Notes: generated by a model from the letters alone, not told the origin. 48,008 bases of DNA from an uncultured Clostridia bacterium (GCA_944379995.1 CALWGF010000005.1:1-48008), one strand, 5' to 3'. Counted from the first letter of the stretch, positions 8,084 through 16,527 are shown. Program-made: numbers and translations.

Positions 8084-8662
8084 TTATATATCATCTATTA
8101 TTAATTCTAAAGTTTGTAAAATATTATTTGCTATTTTATATCCTTTTCTAAATGCAAAACTTGAAGTTCTTACTGCTTTAGGTAATATTACAATATCTTG
8201 TATATTTGAGTTATCTAATAATAAACGAATAGACATATAATTTATTATTTGTTGTTTTTTTGGATTATTATAAAAATCCATTAATTCATTAAATGAAATA
8301 TTAGGTTCGGTTATAAGTTTATAACCTTTTAAAGACTCGTAAGGAAATATCTGTACATTAGAGTATTTTTTTGTTATATGAATATTACAAGGAATACAAA
8401 TTTTTTTTCTAACTTCATCTAACATTAAAAATGTACCAATTTTTTTTGTAGTAAAAAAACCATCATTTCCTAAATTTATTGAACTTGTTTTTTTTAAATT
8501 GTTAGTGTATATTTCTAAAAGTTCTACAAGTTTTTTATCTACAATTTTTGATGTATATTGATTACTAACAATTTTATAGCAATCAGCACATACAACTCCA
8601 TCTATACAGCGAAATTTTTTCCAACCAAGCTTTTTGTTGCATATGCTACAATTTTTTGACAT
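8084..8662 (-). CDS. DUF4428-like zinc-ribbon protein of unknown function
   Basis: A 192-residue protein opening MSKNCSICNKKLGWKKFRC, followed by VVCADCYK. The four cysteines in two CxxC pairs form a probable treble-clef/zinc-ribbon like that of DUF4428 proteins. The middle and C-terminal parts hold a beta-rich region (TTKKIGTFLMLDEVRKKIC...) with no recognised catalytic motif, no signal peptide and no membrane segment. It starts 27 nt after the zinc-dependent dehydrogenase and is probably cotranscribed with it. Function unknown; a regulatory or adaptor role is only a guess. Domain naming is from memory of the family pattern. Confidence 0.7.
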   Translation of the reverse strand: MSKNCSICNKKLGWKKFRCIDGVVCADCYKIVSNQYTSKIVDKKLVELLEIYTNNLKKTSSINLGNDGFFTTKKIGTFLMLDEVRKKICIPCNIHITKKYSNVQIFPYESLKGYKLITEPNISFNELMDFYNNPKKQQIINYMSIRLLLDNSNIQDIVILPKAVRTSSFAFRKGYKIANNILQTLELIIDDI

Positions 8663-8689
8663 CTTATTACTCCTTGCTAAAATATATAT

Positions 8690-9736
8690 TTAATCTATCA
8701 TATTTAAAATTACTTTATATGTATCAGGTTTCATAGCAGTATGAATTGCTTCATCAAATTCTTTATAAGAGTATATTTTTTCAATAAGAGGTTCAGGGTC
8801 AAATAAACCTTTATTGAGTAATTGTACAGCTTGCCAAAATGTTTTTATTGAACCATTTTGTGAACCAATAATACGTTTTTGAGTTGAATGAATTGCACCT
8901 AAATTAACTTCGACAGGTAAATTAGGGTGTAAAGATGAAAACATAACTATTGTACCGCATACAGCAGCACAATCAATAGCTTGTAATGCAAGTTTAGGTA
9001 TTGCTGTTGTATTAAACACAACTTTTGCACCTAAGTTATTAGTTATATCTTTTACTCGTTTAACAATGTCTTCATTAATAGGGTCTATAACTATATCAGC
9101 ACCTAATTCCAATGCTTTTTTACGTCTTTCTTCCATAGGCTCTGATAATATTACACGAGCACCTTTCATTTGTGCTAACATAACATGTAACATTCCCATA
9201 GTTCCGCCACCAATAACTAATACATCATCTCCAAATTCAATGTTGCATTGATTAATTGAATTTAATACACAAGCAATAGGCTCTACCATTGCTAACTTTT
9301 CATAAGCTACATTTTTAGAACATAAATAAACATCTGTATATTTTGCTACACAATATTGAGCAAAACCTCCAAAGCCTGAAATTCCATTATGATTTTGATA
9401 TGCAGTAGTATGTGCAAAGTCAGGACAAACATTATCATAACCATTTTTACAATAATAGCAAGTATTACAGTTATCTATTATATATGTTACAACAGGAGTA
9501 CCAGTTGCAAAAATTTTTTCATTAACAGATTTTCCAACAGAAACTATTTCACCAGAAAACTCATGTCCTCCAATACGTGGATAACTATAATTACAGTCAC
9601 CTTTATAATCACGAACATCATTTACACATATACCAGATGCATGAATTTTTATTAAAACTTCATCATCTTTTATTTCTGGAATATCTAAATCAACTATATC
9701 TACATTACCTGGATTTTTCATTAAAATAGCTTTCAT
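8690..9736 (-). CDS. Zinc-dependent medium-chain dehydrogenase (sugar-alcohol-phosphate type)
   Basis: A 348-residue MDR-family dehydrogenase. Catalytic zinc ligands are visible in GICVND (Cys) and GGHEFSGE (His, Glu). The structural zinc site has four cysteines in NCNTCYYCKNGYDNVCP. The Rossmann motif VIGGGTMGMLHV is followed by an acidic residue (LSEP), which suggests NAD(H). The family includes L-iditol/sorbitol, galactitol-1-phosphate and threonine dehydrogenases. Downstream of a mannose-family PTS it most likely oxidises a PTS-imported polyol phosphate to a ketose phosphate, but the substrate cannot be read from the sequence. A terminator separates it from the PTS genes, so expression needs readthrough or its own promoter. 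Confidence 0.88.
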   Translation of the reverse strand: MKAILMKNPGNVDIVDLDIPEIKDDEVLIKIHASGICVNDVRDYKGDCNYSYPRIGGHEFSGEIVSVGKSVNEKIFATGTPVVTYIIDNCNTCYYCKNGYDNVCPDFAHTTAYQNHNGISGFGGFAQYCVAKYTDVYLCSKNVAYEKLAMVEPIACVLNSINQCNIEFGDDVLVIGGGTMGMLHVMLAQMKGARVILSEPMEERRKKALELGADIVIDPINEDIVKRVKDITNNLGAKVVFNTTAIPKLALQAIDCAAVCGTIVMFSSLHPNLPVEVNLGAIHSTQKRIIGSQNGSIKTFWQAVQLLNKGLFDPEPLIEKIYSYKEFDEAIHTAMKPDTYKVILNMID

Positions 9737-9791
9737 TTATATTCACGTCCTTACTTAAATACAATTACAAAAAGTATACTATTATTTTAAA

Positions 9792-9823
9792 AATCAGCAA
9801 TTCTTTTTTTAGAATTGCTGATT
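9792..9823 (-). terminator. Intrinsic terminator of the mannose-family PTS operon
   Basis: Perfect 13-bp repeat AATCAGCAATTCT / AGAATTGCTGATT around a six-T loop, 25 nt past the EIID stop codon. A short T-rich run follows on the reverse strand. Confidence 0.85.
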
Positions 9824-9848
9824 AAATAAATTATTTTATTTTAAGTTA

Positions 9849-10688
9849 TTAAGCAAAAATATTAAGCATACCACCAACAATACCAACTACAACAATTAAA
9901 AGTATTATTTTTATAGATGTCCATTTTTTCTGCATTAATCCATATATACCCATAGTAGCTAATAATGGTAATATGTTTGGTAATACTGCGTCAAATAAGC
10001 TTTTCTGGAGAGAGAACTCTGTTCCAGATGTATTAATAACTATACCACATGATAATTTAACATAGTTTACAATTAATCCACCCATTACGATACAACCCAT
10101 AATAGATGCACCTTTAAGTAATTTATTAAGTGTTCCTTTTTCAAGGAATTCCATAATTGCATTACTACCTGTATTATAACCAAACATAAAGTTTGCGTAT
10201 GAAAAACCATATGATATTACTATCATTAATACTGCATAAAGTACAGAACCCCATATATTTCCATCACCTGAACGTGTAATATCAATACATAAAGCAAGTA
10301 ATATAGGAATAAGAACTCCCTGATAAATTGTATCACCAATACCAGCTAAAGGTCCCATTAATGATGTTTTGATATTTGTTATAAATTCGTTTGGAATATC
10401 AGCACCCATTGCTTTTTCTTCTTCTAATGAAACTGCAAGACCTAAAATACAAGAACCAAACTCTGGGTGAACATTGAAGAATTCCATTTCTCTAGTCATT
10501 AAATCAATTTGTTTTTCTTTATCATTTGGATATAAATGTTTTACAATAGGTAAGAATGTGTGACAACAAGCTTGACCCATCATACGTTCATAATTATAAC
10601 AAGTCTGTACCCATGATTCCCAAATAAGTGATGCACGTATAAGGGCATTTTTAGGAATTAATCTTTTATTTGATGTATTGTTTGACAT
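9849..10688 (-). CDS. PTS EIID component, mannose/fructose/sorbose family
   Basis: A 279-residue membrane protein with the EIID signature: an N-terminal amphipathic region (IRASLIWESWVQTCYNYERMM), then EFFNVHPEFGSCILGLAVSLEEE, and GPLAGIGDTIYQGVLIPI, the conserved EIID loop. The C-terminus has several membrane segments. With EIIC it forms the sugar channel of the transporter. It is last of the four leftward genes EIIA-EIIB-EIIC-EIID, 21 nt after EIIC, and is followed by a terminator. Family unambiguous; substrate within the mannose/sorbose superfamily unknown. Confidence 0.95.
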   Translation of the reverse strand: MSNNTSNKRLIPKNALIRASLIWESWVQTCYNYERMMGQACCHTFLPIVKHLYPNDKEKQIDLMTREMEFFNVHPEFGSCILGLAVSLEEEKAMGADIPNEFITNIKTSLMGPLAGIGDTIYQGVLIPILLALCIDITRSGDGNIWGSVLYAVLMIVISYGFSYANFMFGYNTGSNAIMEFLEKGTLNKLLKGASIMGCIVMGGLIVNYVKLSCGIVINTSGTEFSLQKSLFDAVLPNILPLLATMGIYGLMQKKWTSIKIILLIVVVGIVGGMLNIFA

Positions 10689-10709
10689 AATTAATCATTC
10701 CTCCTATTC

Positions 10710-11519
10710 TTAATCTTCGTCTGGGTCATAGTCCGGGTCATATCCACCAGAATTTCCTGAAGCTGATGCACTAGCTGCTGGCATACGGTCTGTAACTTGA
10801 ATATAAATTAAAGCAATAATTAAACCAATAATACCTTGTTGAATAAGGGTTAAGTTTGTACAAGTTGCAGCCATAAAGCCTAAGAATAAGAATATTTTTG
10901 CTTCACCTTTAAATATATACTGAAGTGTAATTGCAATACCAAGAGCAGGCATAATTCCACCGATAATCTGGAATATCTGTAATGGTTTACCAGCACAAAT
11001 TTCAATGAAAGTCTGTATATAGTTTGCACCAAAATATGCTGCTAATGAACAAGGAACAATACATATAATTGCTGCATAAATCTGTGGTAAAATTACATTT
11101 GATAAATAAAGATTATTGAATTTTCCTTCTGCAACCCATTTGTCACCCATATGTACGAAAATAGAGTCAAATGTCATTCTTAAATACCAAATAATTGTAC
11201 CTAATAAACCAAGTGGAACAGCAATAGCTAAAGCTGTGTCAGCATCTAAATTACCGCTTATTGCATATGTAACACCTAAAACACCGGCAAGAGCCATATC
11301 CGCAGGCATAGAACCACCAGCAGAAATAAATCCTAAATAAACAAGGTTTATTGTTGCTCCAACAACAGCTCCTGTTACCGGGTCACCTAAAACTAATCCG
11401 GCAAGAGCTCCACAGACAAGTGGTCTTTGTGTAACCCAAAGTGATACGAATGGTAACTGTGCTTCACCAATCCAATATATAATTCCTAATAAAATGGCTT
11501 GAGTTATTGTAATAGTCAA
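10710..11519 (-). CDS. PTS EIIC component, mannose/fructose/sorbose family
   Basis: A 269-residue polytopic EIIC. Conserved segments include GIIYWIGEAQLPF, RPLVCGALAGLVLGDPVTG and AGGSMPADMALAGVLG, all typical of ManY/SorA-like permeases. The C-terminus is unusual: after the last membrane helix a short Ala/Ser/Gly linker ends in the repetitive acidic tail GGYDPDYDPDED. Together with EIID it forms the membrane part of the transporter fed by the EIIA and EIIB encoded upstream. The acidic tail is the only oddity; its role is unknown. Confidence 0.95.
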   Translation of the reverse strand: MTITITQAILLGIIYWIGEAQLPFVSLWVTQRPLVCGALAGLVLGDPVTGAVVGATINLVYLGFISAGGSMPADMALAGVLGVTYAISGNLDADTALAIAVPLGLLGTIIWYLRMTFDSIFVHMGDKWVAEGKFNNLYLSNVILPQIYAAIICIVPCSLAAYFGANYIQTFIEICAGKPLQIFQIIGGIMPALGIAITLQYIFKGEAKIFLFLGFMAATCTNLTLIQQGIIGLIIALIYIQVTDRMPAASASASGNSGGYDPDYDPDED

Positions 11520-11565
11520 GTTAACCCCTTCTTTCTTTGTTTCTATATAACATTCCTTTTATTTA

Positions 11566-12069
11566 TTATATTCCAAAGTTTGCTTTTGCTGTTTTGAGTG
11601 CATTATCAATTTCGATAACACCTTGTTCAGGAACAAGCTGATAATAAACTCTTACTCCTGCATTTAACATTTCTTCGCAAGCTTTAACTTCTTCTGGGTC
11701 AAGAGCTACATTATTAATAAATGGTTTACGTTCGCCTCTTATTCCTGCACCACCAAGATTAACTTCTTTTATAGGTACACCAGCTTTTATTAATCTATTA
11801 AATGTTATTGGAGTTTTTGTAAGTATTATTATACGTTCACCATCAACACCAGGAACCATTAATTTTTCTGCTGCTTTTTCAACACTATATACAATTACTT
11901 TTGTACCAGCAGGTGCTAATGCTTTAACAACTCTTACATTAAATTCATCTCTAACTACATCATCATCAATTATCATTATTCTGTTACCACGCATTGCAGG
12001 TGTCCAAGCTGTAACAACTTCACCATGAATTAAACGGTCATCTACTCTTGAAAGAACTACATTTCTCAT
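11566..12069 (-). CDS. PTS EIIB component, mannose/fructose/sorbose family
   Basis: A 167-residue EIIB with the histidine-type active site of this family: LSRVDDRLIHGEVVTAW places the phospho-histidine at His15, where fructose- or glucose-type EIIB proteins use cysteine. The start codon overlaps the EIIA stop by 4 nt (ATGA), which implies translational coupling. It passes phosphate from EIIA to the sugar held by EIIC/EIID. Full length for the family and intact. Confidence 0.95.
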   Translation of the reverse strand: MRNVVLSRVDDRLIHGEVVTAWTPAMRGNRIMIIDDDVVRDEFNVRVVKALAPAGTKVIVYSVEKAAEKLMVPGVDGERIIILTKTPITFNRLIKAGVPIKEVNLGGAGIRGERKPFINNVALDPEEVKACEEMLNAGVRVYYQLVPEQGVIEIDNALKTAKANFGI

Positions 12070-12500
12070 AAATCATCTTCCTCGCTTTCTGATGTTGATA
12101 ATAATTTTTTTACATCTACAAAACTTCCGTTTGCAGCTTCTAAAGCAACCTCACAAATTTTTTCTGCACTTGTGTCTTCGTTATCACGTTCTATAATTGC
12201 ACTCATTAGCATAGCTAAATTTATACCTGAAATATGATATACATCATAATCTCTTGTAAGGCTTACGACTGAATTGAATGGGGAACCGTACATTAATTCT
12301 GTCATGAATATAATATTTTCTACTCCATATTTTTCAATTTCCGCTTGTAATTTTTCTGTTAAATCTGTTACTGTCTGCTCTGGATACAAGCCATATGCAA
12401 TGATATTATCTTGTTCGCCTAATAACATCTGTACAGTGTTTAACATACCTTTGCTTTGCTCTCCATGAGAAGCTAACACAATCCTATATTTGTGTGACAT
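12066..12500 (-). CDS. PTS EIIA component, mannose/fructose/sorbose family
   Basis: A 144-residue EIIA with the strand RIVLASHGEQSKGM, where His12 is the phospho-acceptor, followed by the conserved NIIFMTELMYGSPFN loop. EIIA and EIIB are separate genes here, where many relatives encode an EIIAB fusion. First gene of the leftward PTS operon; AGGAGA lies upstream of the ATG. The promoter is somewhere in the 606-nt AT-rich gap that also serves the divergent PRD regulator. I saw no -24/-12 sigma-54 element, so a LevR-type control system is not supported. Confidence 0.94.
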   Translation of the reverse strand: MSHKYRIVLASHGEQSKGMLNTVQMLLGEQDNIIAYGLYPEQTVTDLTEKLQAEIEKYGVENIIFMTELMYGSPFNSVVSLTRDYDVYHISGINLAMLMSAIIERDNEDTSAEKICEVALEAANGSFVDVKKLLSTSESEEDDL

Positions 12501-12608
12501 TCTACATATCTCCTTTCTTTTATCACATTTTGATATGCATACATTTACTTTATTTAAAAATAAAAGTTAAAGTGTATACTATTTAGGTTGTTTTATGTAT
12601 GTTTTTTG

Positions 12609-12625
12609 TCGATTCAACCAATCGA
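12609..12625. promoter_or_regulatory. Palindrome TCGATT-N5-AATCGA upstream of the PTS operon
   Basis: Perfect 6-bp inverted repeat about 110 bp upstream of the EIIA start codon. It stands out by its two CG dinucleotides in an otherwise AT-only region. It is a candidate operator for the adjacent PRD regulator or a global regulator; binding is inferred. Confidence 0.4.
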
Positions 12626-12981
12626 TAAACAAAATATATCATACGCAATAAATAAAAACAAACAAAATAATTGCGGTATATTTACACATTCTATATTATT
12701 AATAATTTTAATTTTTCACTAAGGAATGAACATTGATAAATATTTAATATTGCATAATTTACATTTATATATATGATAAATTATAAATTGAATGTGCAAT
12801 ATTATACTATATAAAGTGTTTGTTAGTTATTTTGATATGTAAAATTGTATAGGTATAATCATATTTAATATAAGGTATTATAATACAATTAAATTGAATT
12901 TATATAATGTTAAATATAAATATATGTTGTATATTAATGCATATTATATATGCAGCAATTATTTTAAATAAAAATTTATTG

Positions 12982-13038
12982 TTTTCATAATACATATGCA
13001 AATTTGTTGATTTGCACTTTTCATAATACATACGTAAA
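12982..13038. repeat. Two 21-bp direct repeats beginning TTTTCATAATACATA, plus an inverted repeat
   Basis: Copies lie at 12982-13002 and 13018-13038, 36 bp apart, identical at 19 of 21 positions. The first copy overlaps the palindrome TGCAAAT-N6-ATTTGCA (12997-13016). They sit just upstream of the extended -10 promoter of the PRD regulator gene, so autoregulatory binding sites are plausible. Confidence 0.6.
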
Positions 13039-13066
13039 AATGTTAATATATTTTTATGATATTATT

Positions 13067-13075
13067 TGATATAAT
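13067..13075 (+). promoter_or_regulatory. Extended -10 promoter of the second PRD regulator
   Basis: TGATATAAT (TGN plus a perfect TATAAT), 31 nt before the start codon. No convincing -35 box is present, which is tolerated by extended -10 promoters. Confidence 0.55.
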
Positions 13076-13106
13076 ATGACATATTTCTACAAAAGGAGAG
13101 TTTATT

Positions 13107-15020
13107 ATGTTTAATCAACGACAACTTGAAATACTATTAGAACTATTTGAACATCCGGATACATATATAACAGCATCTGTTTTTGCAAAAAAACAGGGTG
13201 TTAGTTTACGTACTGTTCAAAATGACATAAAAAAGATAAAAGATACTCTCACAAATATAACTTGTATTACATTTCAGTCTTTACCACCTAAAGGTAGCAG
13301 AGTAGTTATTCATAATCAGGCGGAGTTCGATATACTGAAAGAATCATTGTACATAGAATTTACAAAAGCATCTACTAATTGCCATGATAATCGTATAAAT
13401 GAATTAATATATTTACTTTTATATCAACATAGGTCTATATCATTATATTATTTGGAAGATATAATTCATGTGTCTTGTTCTACTTTATTAAATGATTTAA
13501 AAAGAGTAAATGAAATTGTTAGTTTATTTAATTTAGAAGTGTTAAGAAATTCAAATAAAATAATAATAGACGGTTCAGAGATTAATAAACGTAGATGTAT
13601 TATGGAAACAAATTTAGCAACTTCAAATATTAGTTTAAACAGTGCTTTTTCATCAAGTCAATCTAATGATATGACTCGTATAAAAGATATTTTGGTTGAA
13701 GTATTTGTTTTATTTAAAAGACATATATCTGAAAGTGAACTTATGAATACATTAACAATGTTATATGTTGCACTTCGTAGAATGCAAAGTTCATTTTTTA
13801 TATTACCGTATGAGTTGGAAATATCAGAATCATTATATCCAGAACGTGAAATAGCAAGTGCTGTATATAATAGAATAGCTGAACATTTTCATATACGTGT
13901 TACAGAAGATGAAATTGATTACTTTGCACTTTATATGAAAGGTCAAAGAGAAAATACAAGCTCTGATATTTCATCAGAGGTTGATGATTGTATATTAGAT
14001 ATATTGGTTGCTATAAGAGATAATTATGGTGTTAACTTAACAGATAATTTGAATTTAAGAATGGCACTTGCAATGCATTGTGCATCTTTATTTGTAAGAA
14101 TAAAATATGATATGCAATTAAAAAACAGATTAGTAGATTATATTAGACAGTCTTATCCTCAAGGTTTTGATATGGCAACTTTCTTTGCTTCTAAATTACA
14201 AGAAAAATTTGGCAAACATATTTCAGATGATGAAATATCATTTATTGCAGTTCATTTATATTGTGCATTATATGAACATCAACAAAAATGTGGTGATATA
14301 AGAAAAATGTTAATAATATCATCTTTACGTTGGAGTGAAAATATTCTTTTACAACAAACTTTATCAAAATGGTTTTCAGACCAAGTTACAGACCTTGTAT
14401 TTGTTACTCCTAGTGAAGTTGAAGACAGTATGTTAGATGAATATGATGTTATAGCAACAACAGAAAAAGGCAAATATTATGATAAGGGTATAGCTTTTTA
14501 TATAAATCAATTTCCTAATAAACAGGATTATCTTAATTTAAAGCTTGCTATGGATGGATTTCGTAGTCTAGATGATATTATAGATATTTTCCATAGAGAT
14601 TTATATTTTACATTTGAACACACAGATAAAGACACAATTTTAAAAACTCTTTGTAATAATGCAGCTAAAACTTTCCAATTAGATGGATTGTATTCAGCAG
14701 TTGCATCAAGAGAAGATATGAGAAGTACATTTTTTGGAAATAGTATAGCAGCACCACACCCATTAAATGCTATATCATCTGATACTTTTGTTTCAATAGG
14801 TGTATCTATTCAGCCAGTTGAATGGGACGCTAATAAAAATATGGTTAATCTTGTTTTATTAGTTGTAATAGGTAAAAACAGCCATAAAGCTTTTCAACTT
14901 TGGAATTATCTTTCAAAATTGTTTACTGATAAAAAGTTTGTTGAACTTTTAATTGCAAATCCAAGTTATGGAAATTTTATAAAACTTCTTAAAAATACTT
15001 TAATAGATGATATTAATTAA
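13107..15020 (+). CDS. PRD-domain transcriptional regulator with degenerate EIIB and EIIA module
   Basis: A 637-residue BglG/MtlR-type regulator: HTH at about 10-60 (FAKKQGVSLRTVQNDIKKI), a second HTH near 100-150, two PRD domains (about 180-395), an EIIB-like region (about 400-490) and a fructose-type EIIA domain with IAAPHPL carrying His551. The EIIB-like segment reads IISSLRWSEN, so the usual phospho-cysteine loop (C-G-S-G) is missing and this module cannot be phosphorylated on cysteine. The first gene's regulator at 367-2301 keeps it. Divergent from the mannose-family PTS genes and upstream of a PH-like protein and an aldolase, it is the probable regulator of this locus. AAGGAGA precedes the ATG. 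Confidence 0.91.
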   Translation: MFNQRQLEILLELFEHPDTYITASVFAKKQGVSLRTVQNDIKKIKDTLTNITCITFQSLPPKGSRVVIHNQAEFDILKESLYIEFTKASTNCHDNRINELIYLLLYQHRSISLYYLEDIIHVSCSTLLNDLKRVNEIVSLFNLEVLRNSNKIIIDGSEINKRRCIMETNLATSNISLNSAFSSSQSNDMTRIKDILVEVFVLFKRHISESELMNTLTMLYVALRRMQSSFFILPYELEISESLYPEREIASAVYNRIAEHFHIRVTEDEIDYFALYMKGQRENTSSDISSEVDDCILDILVAIRDNYGVNLTDNLNLRMALAMHCASLFVRIKYDMQLKNRLVDYIRQSYPQGFDMATFFASKLQEKFGKHISDDEISFIAVHLYCALYEHQQKCGDIRKMLIISSLRWSENILLQQTLSKWFSDQVTDLVFVTPSEVEDSMLDEYDVIATTEKGKYYDKGIAFYINQFPNKQDYLNLKLAMDGFRSLDDIIDIFHRDLYFTFEHTDKDTILKTLCNNAAKTFQLDGLYSAVASREDMRSTFFGNSIAAPHPLNAISSDTFVSIGVSIQPVEWDANKNMVNLVLLVVIGKNSHKAFQLWNYLSKLFTDKKFVELLIANPSYGNFIKLLKNTLIDDIN

Positions 15021-15060
15021 ATAAGTATAATTTATTTTAACTTAAAGAGGTGTATATTTT

Positions 15061-15603
15061 ATGACTATAAGCGAAGCTATACGAAATACACAACATCAAA
15101 AAATAGGATTGTTACATAAATTATCAATTAAATTTGCAGAAGAAAATTTAATTGATAATGAAAAGGTAATTACAGCTATACTTACAGGAACAATAAAAAC
15201 TAAACGAGAAACATTTCCAGGAGTTTTGGTTATCACAGATAAATCTGTTTTTGCTGTTTGTGGACTTTTGGGAATAAAACGTGTTGTACGTATTCCAATA
15301 GAAGATTTAAAAAGATGTGAAGAAAATATTTCAATAATACGATATAAAATAACATTTATTTCAAATAAGATTTCATTTTCTATATTTTTAAATCCACAAA
15401 ATGGAGAAAGTTTTTTACCTTATGTAGCTAAATTAAATAAAGAAGATTTTGATAATATAGAAGAAAATAAAATATTTATTCCTACTTTTAAAAGAAGTTC
15501 ATTATTAAAGAAGAAAAATATAAATCGTAAAAATAACGATATTATAGAAAGACAAATAAAGGCAGCTGAAAATTTTGATAATCTAAATAAAAAAATATTA
15601 TAA
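15061..15603 (+). CDS. Hypothetical protein with bacterial PH-like domain
   Basis: A 180-residue cytoplasmic protein with no signal or membrane segment. The N-terminal helix (AIRNTQHQKIGLLHK) precedes a beta-rich core in which GVLVITDKSVFAVCGLLG, then RIPIEDLKRCEE and KISFSIFLNP, match the strand pattern of bacterial Pleckstrin-homology-like domains (bPH/YokE type). The C-terminal tail is basic and helical (RSSLLKKKNINRKNND). It lies between the PRD regulator and the aldolase in the same direction, with spacings of 40 and 26 nt, so all three are probably one transcript. Its contribution to sugar metabolism is unknown; the fold assignment is by pattern only. Confidence 0.65.
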   Translation: MTISEAIRNTQHQKIGLLHKLSIKFAEENLIDNEKVITAILTGTIKTKRETFPGVLVITDKSVFAVCGLLGIKRVVRIPIEDLKRCEENISIIRYKITFISNKISFSIFLNPQNGESFLPYVAKLNKEDFDNIEENKIFIPTFKRSSLLKKKNINRKNNDIIERQIKAAENFDNLNKKIL

Positions 15604-15629
15604 TATTATTATGTAGGAGGCGTATCATA

Positions 15630-16469
15630 ATGTTAACAAATTCAACTAGTATCTTATTAAATGCCAAGAAAAATAATCATGCTGTAATAGCACCAGACTT
15701 TTTGGATTTAGAAATGGCAAGAACATTTGTAAAAACTGCTGAAAAGTTTGAAAAGCCTATTATTCTTTCATTTGCTCAAATCCATAAAAACATAATTTCT
15801 TTGGAAGAAGCTGCTGCTATTGGTAAAATTGTATCAGAGGAAGTTAATATTCCTATATCACTACATTTAGACCATGGTGAAGATTTTGATTTTGTTAAAA
15901 AAGCTATTGAATTAGGTTTTACATCAGTTATGATAGATGCATCAGAAAAACCTTTAGATGAAAATATTAAAATAACAAAAGAAATTGTTGATTTGGCTCA
16001 TAAAAATAATGTTTCAGTAGAGGCTGAAATAGGGCATGTAGGTCAAGGAGAAAATTATAGCGGCTGTGATTTTTCTGAAACTATATATACAGATGTTAAT
16101 GATGCCGTTAGATTTGTTAAAGAAACAAATGTTGATTCTCTTGCAGTTTCTATTGGTACAAGTCATGGTTTATATAATAATAATATAAAACCAACACTTA
16201 ATTTTGAACGTTTACATGAATTATCAAATGTTTTAGATATTCCTCTTGTTCTTCATGGTGGTTCTGGAACAGGTGATGAAAATTTATATCGTTGTGCACA
16301 TGAAGGTATAACAAAAGTAAATCTATATACAGATTTCTTATTAGGGGCAATGAAAGAAGTTAAAGATAAAGAACTTACTAATTACATAGCACTTAAACAT
16401 AATATTGAATGTGGAATTGAAAAAGTAATGATGCATTATATTGAACTCTTATGCTATCCTAAAAAATAA
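15630..16469 (+). CDS. Class II ketose-bisphosphate aldolase (Fba/GatY/KbaY family)
   Basis: A 279-residue zinc-dependent aldolase. Family landmarks are SLHLDHGED (zinc His and catalytic Asp), VEAEIGHVGQGE (zinc Glu/His region), SIGTSHGLY and LVLHGGSGTGDE (zinc His and phosphate loop), and KVNLYTD near the end. These enzymes cleave fructose-1,6- or tagatose-1,6-bisphosphate, or related ketose phosphates, into two trioses. The locus context (PTS, polyol-type dehydrogenase, epimerase) suggests a peripheral sugar rather than core glycolysis. Specificity cannot be decided from sequence. GTAGGAGGCG precedes the ATG and a terminator follows. Confidence 0.9.
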   Translation: MLTNSTSILLNAKKNNHAVIAPDFLDLEMARTFVKTAEKFEKPIILSFAQIHKNIISLEEAAAIGKIVSEEVNIPISLHLDHGEDFDFVKKAIELGFTSVMIDASEKPLDENIKITKEIVDLAHKNNVSVEAEIGHVGQGENYSGCDFSETIYTDVNDAVRFVKETNVDSLAVSIGTSHGLYNNNIKPTLNFERLHELSNVLDIPLVLHGGSGTGDENLYRCAHEGITKVNLYTDFLLGAMKEVKDKELTNYIALKHNIECGIEKVMMHYIELLCYPKK

Positions 16470-16496
16470 TTAATATTATAAAAATAACTTTTGAAA

Positions 16497-16527
16497 TATA
16501 GCCAATTATTATTGGCTATATTTTTTT
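16497..16527 (+). terminator. Intrinsic terminator after the aldolase gene
   Basis: TATAGCCAAT / ATTGGCTATA hairpin with a TATT loop followed by a run of seven T, 28 nt past the stop codon. Confidence 0.9.

Larger units (their letters stand above)
12501..13106. other. 606-nt divergent intergenic region with regulatory repeats
   Basis: Very AT-rich, with no supportable ORF. It separates the mannose-family PTS operon (left) from the PRD regulator (right). It holds the palindrome at 12609-12625, the TGCAAAT inverted repeat at 12997-13016, a pair of 21-bp direct repeats and an extended -10 promoter. The PTS promoter itself could not be placed with confidence; candidate -10 sequences lie near 12580-12595 on the reverse strand. 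Confidence 0.6.

Noticed and set aside
12501..13106. Sigma-54 (LevR-type) promoter for the mannose-family PTS
   Set aside because: No TGGCAC-N5-TTGCA-like element was seen, and the adjacent regulator has no AAA+ sigma-54 interaction domain.
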